Shown here: in pieces, positions 58,401-64,000 of the stretch
How the letters are laid out: each line of letters starts with the position of its first letter
Numbering within the stretch: the stretch's first letter is position 1
DNA from: Flavobacteriales bacterium UBA7690
GTDB taxonomy: Bacteria > Bacteroidota > Bacteroidia > Flavobacteriales_F > PHOS-HE28
NCBI GenBank assembly: GCA_002482775.1
Contig: DLGQ01000079.1
Span: forward strand, 1 to 64,000
Direction of reading: 5' to 3'
DNA: 64,000 nucleotides
Made by a program: the position numbers and the translations under genes
Notes under the pieces: model-generated
Told to the model about the DNA's origin: nothing
Seen by the model: the letters and a program-made list of their open reading frames with translations, nothing else
Database searches by the model: none

Positions 58401-59045
58401 ATGCCTTCCTCTCGCACCTGTACCATGATCGCGGCGCTTTGTTGCACATTGTTCTCTTTCGGCCAATTGACCGATACCACGACCGTACCTCTGGTCTATC
58501 GCTCGCTGAAGGACGCACTGCGCGAGCCCGATCGCGTTCGCATCCTGGACCTGAGCGACCAGCACATCGGGCTATTGCCGAAGGAGATCTTCTTGTTCAT
58601 CAACCTGGAGGAACTGCGATTGCGCAACGATGACCTGACTGAACTGCCCGAAGAGATCGGCGACTTGGGCAAGCTCCGCATCCTCGACCTCAGCGGGAAT
58701 CCCATCCGACACCTGCCGGTCCATTTCAAGGACCTGAACGTGTTGGAAGAACTCTACCTCAACGAGAATAGCTACCTCGATCTGAAACAGGACATGAGAA
58801 CACTTTCCCTCCTGCCCCATCTTCGGATACTCCATTTGGAGAATGACGGACTCTCCATTGTGCCGGAGAGCATCTCCGCCTTGCAGCACCTGGAGGAACT
58901 GTACCTGAATGCCAATCAGATCAACACTTTCCCTCCCGCATTGATCCGATTGGATGGTTTGAAGTTGCTCGACCTCCAGCATAATCCACTGAAACCGCTC
59001 GTACCATTGGAATTACAGCAACGTGGGGTGCTTGTCAGATTCTGA
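58401..59045 (+). CDS. Secreted leucine-rich-repeat protein
   Basis: 214 residues from ATG 58401. A possible signal peptide (TCTMIAALCCTLFSFGQ) is followed by about six 23-residue LRRs: RVRILDLSDQHIGLLPKEIF, NLEELRLRNDDLTELPEEIG, KLRILDLSGNPIRHLPVHF and so on. This is the bacterial/plant-type LRR consensus. Function is presumably protein binding outside the cytoplasm. Confidence 0.82.
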   Translation: MPSSRTCTMIAALCCTLFSFGQLTDTTTVPLVYRSLKDALREPDRVRILDLSDQHIGLLPKEIFLFINLEELRLRNDDLTELPEEIGDLGKLRILDLSGNPIRHLPVHFKDLNVLEELYLNENSYLDLKQDMRTLSLLPHLRILHLENDGLSIVPESISALQHLEELYLNANQINTFPPALIRLDGLKLLDLQHNPLKPLVPLELQQRGVLVRF

Positions 59046-59105
59046 TCGGTGGATCGATCGCTTCATCCACATCTCCTTAGAACCAACTGACCTTGCGTTA
59101 GCCCC

Positions 59106-59618
59106 ATGGAAGCATATCGCCCCCAACTTCTTGAGACCCTCTTCTGCCTGCTCGCGTTCATCGTGATCCGGTACTTGGGCAAGTACATCATCCGCAACTC
59201 GGTGGTGCGTTCCTCCTTCAAGGCCAAAGAGGAGAAAGAGATCCTGCGCTTGTTGAACCTGCTGTTCCTTCTGGTGCTGGCCGTGATCCTCACCGCCATC
59301 TGGGGCGTGAAGCAGAGCGAGGTCCTGATCTTCGCCACCTCGGTGATCACTGTACTCGGCGTGGCGTTCTTCGCCGAGATGTCGATCCTGTCGAACGTTA
59401 CCGCGTGCTTGGTCCTGTTCTTCCAACATCCCATCAAGATCGGCGATACCATCATTATGCTCGACAATGAGCATGCCATGCAAGGCGAACTGATCGACAT
59501 CACCTACTTCTTCGTTTTCATCCGCACGGCAGACCGAGGCATCATCACCATGCCCAACTCGGTGCTGCTGAAGAGTCCCTTCCATATCATTGAGAAGCGT
59601 GAGGTCGTGCAGCAATGA
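59106..59618 (+). CDS. Small MscS-type mechanosensitive channel protein
   Basis: 170 residues with three membrane helices (LETLFCLLAFIVIRYLG, LLNLLFLLVLAVILTAIWGV, VLIFATSVITVLGVAFFAEM), the last corresponding to pore-lining TM3. The MscS beta domain follows (HPIKIGDTIIML ... GELIDITYFFVFIRTADRGIITMPNSVLL), but the C-terminal cytosolic domain is missing, so it is a minimal MscS. The stop overlaps the pyrC start by four bases. Confidence 0.82.
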   Translation: MEAYRPQLLETLFCLLAFIVIRYLGKYIIRNSVVRSSFKAKEEKEILRLLNLLFLLVLAVILTAIWGVKQSEVLIFATSVITVLGVAFFAEMSILSNVTACLVLFFQHPIKIGDTIIMLDNEHAMQGELIDITYFFVFIRTADRGIITMPNSVLLKSPFHIIEKREVVQQ

Positions 59619-60670
59619 GCCATTCCATGGACTTCATACGGATCGTGCGCCCCGATGATTGGCACGTTCACCTGCGCGATGGGGCACAATTACGCACCAC
59701 TGTTCCGCATACCGCCCGGTGCTTCGGTCGTGCCATCGTTATGCCCAACTTGGTTCCGCCGGTAACCACGGCGGAAATGGCATTGGCCTACAGGGAGCGG
59801 ATCATGGACGCTCTGGGCAAGGGCTTGCATTTCGATCCTCTAATGACCATTTACCTCACGGACCGCACAGCACCCGATGAGATCGCGCGCGCAAGAGCCT
59901 CACGACATGTGGTAGCAGCCAAGCTCTACCCTGCCGGTGCCACGACCAATTCGGATGCGGGGGTCACCGCTCCGGAGCATCTATTCCCCGCATTGGAGAA
60001 GATGCAAGAAGTAGGCTTGCCCTTGCTCATACACGGTGAAGTGGCACATCCGAGCATCGACATCTTCGATCGTGAGAAGGTGTTCATCGAACGGCACCTT
60101 GTTCCACTGATCCGTCGCTTTCCCCGCCTTCGGATGGTGCTAGAGCACATCACTACAAGCGAGGCTGTGGACTTCGTGACCGACGCACCGGCACACATCG
60201 GGGCTACGATAACGCCGCACCATCTCCTGTTGAACCGCAACGACATGTTCATGGGTGGCATCCAACCGCACCACTACTGCCTACCCGTGCTGAAGCGTGA
60301 GGCCCATCGCCAAGGCCTTGTTGGCGCAGCTACCAGTGGCAACGCGAAGTTCTTTCTGGGTACCGACAGCGCTCCCCATGCGCGCGGTATGAAAGAGGCC
60401 GCATGCGGCTGTGCCGGCATCTACACAGCCCACGCTGCCATCGAACTCTACGCCGAGGTTTTCGACAGCGTTGGCGCACTGGACAAGTTGGAAGGGTTCG
60501 CCAGCTTCCATGGACCAGATCATTACGGCCTGCCACGGAATACAACACACATTACTTTACATCGTGATCCTTGGTCCGTTCCCACTTCCTATGCCTTTGC
60601 ACAGGAGGTAGTGGTCCCTTTCAGAGCAGATGGAATTGTCCCATGGCGAGCCGTGCATGAGGCGTCCTGA
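59615..60670 (+). CDS. pyrC: Dihydroorotase, class II (E. coli type)
   Basis: 351 residues. Zinc ligands are His17 and His19 in DDWHVHLRDG, the carboxylated Lys103 in AAKLYPAGAT, histidines in LLIHGEV and LEHITT, and the catalytic Asp in LGTDSAPH. The length and motifs fit the homodimeric PyrC, which closes carbamoyl aspartate to dihydroorotate, step three of pyrimidine synthesis. It overlaps the MscS-like gene (ATGA), an arrangement likely to reflect transcriptional coupling rather than a shared function. Confidence 0.95.
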   Translation: MSHSMDFIRIVRPDDWHVHLRDGAQLRTTVPHTARCFGRAIVMPNLVPPVTTAEMALAYRERIMDALGKGLHFDPLMTIYLTDRTAPDEIARARASRHVVAAKLYPAGATTNSDAGVTAPEHLFPALEKMQEVGLPLLIHGEVAHPSIDIFDREKVFIERHLVPLIRRFPRLRMVLEHITTSEAVDFVTDAPAHIGATITPHHLLLNRNDMFMGGIQPHHYCLPVLKREAHRQGLVGAATSGNAKFFLGTDSAPHARGMKEAACGCAGIYTAHAAIELYAEVFDSVGALDKLEGFASFHGPDHYGLPRNTTHITLHRDPWSVPTSYAFAQEVVVPFRADGIVPWRAVHEAS

Positions 60671-60706
60671 TATTCTTTGTGCTTCACCTTGCTGATCGTA
60701 CCGACC

Positions 60707-61672
60707 ATGGATACCCAACTGTTTCTCTCCAACATCACCAACCCCACCTTGCTCTTCTTCCTTTTGGGCATTGTAGCACGACTGGTGAAGAGCGATCTGG
60801 AGATCCCGCCGAGCACGATCAAGTTCATTTCGCTCTACCTGCTCTTCAGCATCGGGTTCAAGGGAGGGCAGGAACTGGCGCATGAGGACCTGAACGGACA
60901 GGTCACCTTGGAACTCGTGTTCGGAATGGCCATCGCCTCGGCTATTCCCTTCTATGCGTTCTTCCTGCTGAAGAAAAGACTAGGGGTGCAGAATGCCGGG
61001 GCGGTGGCTGCCGCGTACGGATCGGTGAGCGCCGTGACCTTCGTAGCGGCCAGCAGTTTCCTGGAAGCCAAGGGGCTCCTTTTCAGCGGGCACATGGTGG
61101 CGATCATGGCACTGATGGAAAGCCCGGCGATCATCGTGGGTATGGTGCTTTTGATGCGCTATGACAAGCAGAACATCGAACGCCCATCGCTCGGCAACAT
61201 GCTGAAGCACTCCTTCACCAATGCCAGTGTGCTGATCCTGATCGGAAGCCTGCTCATAGGTCTGATCGCCGATGCCAAACAGGCCGAAGGCATCAAGCCC
61301 TTCACCACGGACATATTCAAGGGTTTCCTCGCCATCTTCCTGTTGGAGATGGGCATGGTGACGGCTGCGGGATTCGGGGCATTCCGCAAATACGGTGGGT
61401 ACGTGAGCGCCATGGCTGTGGCCTTCCCGCTCGTGAACGGATCGCTCGTGGCCGGGCTCAGTGGACTGATAACCCACGATACCGGCGATCGCTTAATGTT
61501 CGCCGTACTCGCCGCTAGCGCCAGCTACATCGCCGTGCCTGCAGCCATGCGCTTGGCCGCACCCAAGGCCGATCCAGGCCTGTACATACCCATGGCACTC
61601 GGCGTCACCTTCCCCTTCAACATCACGGTGGGGATGCCGGTATACCTCGCGTTGATCATGCGTACGCCATAG
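60707..61672 (+). CDS. SbtA-like sodium-dependent permease
   Basis: 321 residues from ATG 60707, with about ten transmembrane segments (NPTLLFFLLGIVARL, FISLYLLFSIGFKGGQEL, GAVAAAYGSVSAVTFVAASSFLE, IIVGMVLLM). The SbtA/DUF897 family imports bicarbonate with sodium in Cyanobacteria; in heterotrophic bacteria the substrate is uncertain. It lies 36 bases after pyrC. A bicarbonate supply next to pyrimidine synthesis, which consumes bicarbonate, would make sense, but this is inference. Confidence 0.85.
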   Translation: MDTQLFLSNITNPTLLFFLLGIVARLVKSDLEIPPSTIKFISLYLLFSIGFKGGQELAHEDLNGQVTLELVFGMAIASAIPFYAFFLLKKRLGVQNAGAVAAAYGSVSAVTFVAASSFLEAKGLLFSGHMVAIMALMESPAIIVGMVLLMRYDKQNIERPSLGNMLKHSFTNASVLILIGSLLIGLIADAKQAEGIKPFTTDIFKGFLAIFLLEMGMVTAAGFGAFRKYGGYVSAMAVAFPLVNGSLVAGLSGLITHDTGDRLMFAVLAASASYIAVPAAMRLAAPKADPGLYIPMALGVTFPFNITVGMPVYLALIMRTP

Positions 61673-61711
61673 TTCGGAACTTAGCACCCACCGATCCGCT
61701 CATAGGACCTT

Positions 61712-63376
61712 ATGAATCCCATACACCCCTGGCAACGCCTCACCCAGCTGCTGCGCGTGGACAAGCGCGAGATCGGGCACATCTACCTGTATGCCTTGGT
61801 GGGCGGGGCGATCAGCCTCAGTGTGCCCCTGGGCGTGCAGGCCATCATCAACCTCATCAGCGGTGGGCAGGTCGCCACGAGTTGGGGGGTGCTCATCGCC
61901 TTCGTGACCATCGGCGTCGGCTTCACAGGGGCGTTGCAGGTGATGCAGATCGCCTTGGCGGAGAATATCCAACAACGCCTTTTCGCCCGTAGCGCGCTGG
62001 AGTTCGCGTACCGCATACCGCGTATCAAGGCCGAGGCGATCGGCGGACGCTACCTACCCGAACTGGTGAACCGCTTCTTCGATACGGTGAGCGTGCAAAA
62101 GGGCTTGAGCAAGCTCCTACTGGATGTGCCACTGGCGTTGTTGCAGATCATCCTCTGCCTGATCCTGCTCGCGCTCTACCATCCCTTCTTCATCGCCTTC
62201 GGGTTCCTGTTACTGCTCCTGCTCTACCTCATCTTCAGTATGACCGCCAAGCGCGGATTGGCCACCAGCCTCACGGAAAGCACATTCAAGTACGAAGTGG
62301 CCTATTGGCTCGAAGAGCTCGGGCGAAGCAGTGCCACCTTCAAACTGATCGGCCGCACCGACCTGCCGCTCGAACGCACCGACACGTTGGTGAACGGCTA
62401 CATCACCGCGCGCAAAGCACATTTCCGTGTGCTGCTCGGACAGTACTCCGCGATGGTCGTCTTCAAGGTGGTGGTGACCCTGGCGCTGCTCGCCCTGGGT
62501 GGTGCATTGGTGATCAACGAGCAGATGAACCTGGGCCAGTTCGTGGCGGCGGAGATCGTGATCCTGTTGTTGATGGCGGCTGTGGAGAAGATCATCCTCC
62601 GCATCGAGACCGTGTACGATGTGCTTACAGCGCTGGAGAAGATCGGTGCGGTGACCGACCTGCCACTGGAGCCGAACCAGGGACTGAAAGTGCTTTCCGA
62701 GGATGCAACCAAAGGATTGGATGTTCGAGTTACCCAACTCGCCTTCCGTTCGCATTGGACCTCGCATTTCGTGTTGAAGGATGTGGACCTTCACCTGCGA
62801 CCGGGCGAGAAGGTCTGCGTCAGTGGCGCGAACGGTTCAGGCAAGACCACACTGCTCCGCATCCTCGGCGGTGCCGTGCAGCCCACGGAAGGCAACGTGC
62901 AGCTAGATGGCCATCCGATGAACAGCCTCGACATGGACGATGTGCGATCGATCATCGGCGATAGTCTTGCGGACGAAGAGGTCTTCACAGGGAGTATCCT
63001 GCAGAACATCACCGTGGGGCGGAAGTGGGTGAGCGAGGATGATGTGAGCGAGGCATGCCGCGTGACCGGTTTGTTCGATCAACTTGCACAATTCCCGGAA
63101 GGACTGCTGACCAAGCTCGATCCGCAGGGCTCACGACTTCCGAAGAGCCTGGTGAAGCGGATCATCCAAGCGAGGTGCATCGCCGGAAAACCACGCTTGA
63201 TCTTGTTGGAGGATTCCTTGCAGAATTGGGACTCGAAGGACCGTGAACAACTGCTCGGTTGGATCAGCGCATCGGAACGCCCTTGGACCTTGCTGGCCGT
63301 GAGCAATGATCCGTGGTTGCAACAACGCTGCGGACGAACGTTGCAGTTGACGAATGGTACCATCAACGCTGCCTGA
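61712..63376 (+). CDS. ABC exporter fusion (TM + ATPase) with degenerate ATPase motifs
   Basis: 554 residues. Residues ~20-300 form a six-helix ABC type 1 transmembrane domain (YLYALVGGAISLSVPLGVQAIINLI). The ATPase domain has Walker A (SGANGSGKTTLLRI), but the signature LSGGQ is replaced by RLPKSLVKR, Walker B reads LILLEDSLQ instead of LLDEAT, and the switch histidine position is AVSNDPW. The substitutions are consistent across all conserved motifs, so ATP hydrolysis may be impaired. The HlyD-type gene follows four bases downstream, so this is a type I-like secretion unit. Confidence 0.85.
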   Translation: MNPIHPWQRLTQLLRVDKREIGHIYLYALVGGAISLSVPLGVQAIINLISGGQVATSWGVLIAFVTIGVGFTGALQVMQIALAENIQQRLFARSALEFAYRIPRIKAEAIGGRYLPELVNRFFDTVSVQKGLSKLLLDVPLALLQIILCLILLALYHPFFIAFGFLLLLLLYLIFSMTAKRGLATSLTESTFKYEVAYWLEELGRSSATFKLIGRTDLPLERTDTLVNGYITARKAHFRVLLGQYSAMVVFKVVVTLALLALGGALVINEQMNLGQFVAAEIVILLLMAAVEKIILRIETVYDVLTALEKIGAVTDLPLEPNQGLKVLSEDATKGLDVRVTQLAFRSHWTSHFVLKDVDLHLRPGEKVCVSGANGSGKTTLLRILGGAVQPTEGNVQLDGHPMNSLDMDDVRSIIGDSLADEEVFTGSILQNITVGRKWVSEDDVSEACRVTGLFDQLAQFPEGLLTKLDPQGSRLPKSLVKRIIQARCIAGKPRLILLEDSLQNWDSKDREQLLGWISASERPWTLLAVSNDPWLQQRCGRTLQLTNGTINAA

Positions 63377-63379
63377 ACC

Positions 63380-64000
63380 ATGCTCGACCTGAGCCCGCAT
63401 AACCCGGTCCCCGCGCTTGGAAGCACATCGTTCAAGAGCTTCCGGACGATCGGTGTGGCCAGTGCCAACAGGCTTTTCGCCCGGTGGGTGATCGCCATCT
63501 GCGCAGTCATCATCATCGCGCTCTTCCTCCCGTGGACACAGAACATCCGCGCGCGCGGTACGGTGACCAGTCTCTCGCCGGATCAACGTCCACAAACGAT
63601 ACATGCCATCATCCCTGGAAGACTGGAACAGTGGTTCGTCAAGGAAGGGCAGCTCGTGGAAAAGGGCGACACCATCCTGCGCTTGAGCGAGGTGAAGCCC
63701 GAATACTTCGATCCGCAATTGTTGGACCGCACCCAGCAGCAGATCACCGCGAAGGAACTCACTGGCAAGAGCTACGAGGAGAAGGTTCATGCGCTGGATG
63801 CCCAGATCGACGCACTTACCGGTGGCTTGCGCATAAAGCTTGAGCAGGCGCAGAACAAGATCATCCAAGCCCGATTGAAATTGCAGAGCGACAGCATCCG
63901 CGTGGTCGCTGCGAATACGGAGATCAAGGTGGCCGATGATCAATACGAGCGCGGCGAACAACAGTTCAAGGAAGGGTTGATCAGCAAGGTGGAACTCGAA
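63380..64000 (+). CDS. HlyD-family membrane-fusion protein, 5' part
   Basis: 207 residues are visible; the gene continues beyond the window. The start ATG 63380 lies four bases after the ABC stop. A basic cytoplasmic start is followed by one membrane helix (WVIAICAVIIIALFLPW), the lipoyl half VTSLSPDQRPQTIHAIIPGRLEQWFVKEGQLVEKGDTIL and a coiled coil (LDAQIDALTGGLRIKLEQAQNKI). It is the adaptor partner of the ABC protein; a TolC-type gene may follow outside the window. Confidence 0.88.
   Translation, partial: MLDLSPHNPVPALGSTSFKSFRTIGVASANRLFARWVIAICAVIIIALFLPWTQNIRARGTVTSLSPDQRPQTIHAIIPGRLEQWFVKEGQLVEKGDTILRLSEVKPEYFDPQLLDRTQQQITAKELTGKSYEEKVHALDAQIDALTGGLRIKLEQAQNKIIQARLKLQSDSIRVVAANTEIKVADDQYERGEQQFKEGLISKVELE

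Noticed and set aside
1..64000. tRNA, rRNA, CRISPR arrays, transposase genes or phage integrase
   Set aside because: No regularly spaced short repeats, no cloverleaf-like or rRNA sequence and no transposase or integrase motif were seen; a dedicated tRNA/ncRNA scan could still find small RNAs.

Overview
The window looks like a chromosomal segment of a high-GC member of Bacteroidota, probably a Flavobacteriales-type lineage. The evidence is several secreted proteins with type IX secretion (T9SS) C-terminal sorting domains, a gliding-motility-type C-terminal domain, TonB-dependent receptors with carboxypeptidase-regulatory-like N-terminal domains, HmuY-like haem-binding proteins, a TamB plus lipoprotein-type TamA (TamL) pair, and promoters resembling the Bacteroidota -7 element TAnnTTTG. 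I saw no rRNA, tRNA or CRISPR array. The first gene and the last gene are cut by the window edges.

Layout. 1-10111: cell-surface and secreted proteins: a T9SS cargo fragment, a haem/iron uptake locus (T9SS HmuY-like protein, TonB receptor, HmuY-like lipoprotein), a second TonB-type receptor, an RRM protein and a T9SS esterase. 10270-22322: envelope machinery: a MacA-like adaptor, a MacB-type ATPase, TamB, TamL and an FtsX-like permease. 22446-24864: T9SS cargo, an AHSA1-type protein and a membrane protein. 24887-30802: a MarR-controlled RND efflux operon. 30891-36129: a bestrophin, a 650-base structured non-coding stretch, small proteins, a large PKD/gliding-type protein and the remnant of a glyoxalase-like gene.

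36130-47105 is the most interesting part. Three promoters carry the same pair of 16-base direct repeats (21-base period), each exactly 30 bases from a shared CTTTG element. They drive an SDR + aldo/keto reductase operon, a small gene + AraC-family regulator operon, and a zinc alcohol dehydrogenase. This looks like an AraC-controlled aldehyde-response regulon, comparable in logic to YqhC-YqhD-DkgA of E. coli. A type III CBASS anti-phage operon sits in the middle of it: CD-NTase, HORMA protein, TRIP13-like ATPase and the NucC endonuclease. It is headed by a LexA/UmuD-like self-cleaving repressor gene. A family of two-hairpin intergenic elements with compensatory base changes lies on both sides of the CBASS island and beside the regulon promoters.

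47429-55726: a second FtsX/MacB-type permease, an ankyrin-like protein, a small heat-shock protein, and a decayed patch with a TetR pseudogene, a DUF6671-like gene, an isocitrate dehydrogenase pseudogene (internal deletion plus frameshift) and an intact paralogous TetR facing a CutA-like gene. 55738-64000: TPR, SPFH-lipoprotein, TerB-like, leucine-rich-repeat and MscS-type proteins, dihydroorotase (pyrC), an SbtA-like permease, and the start of a type I-like exporter whose ABC ATPase has degenerate catalytic motifs.
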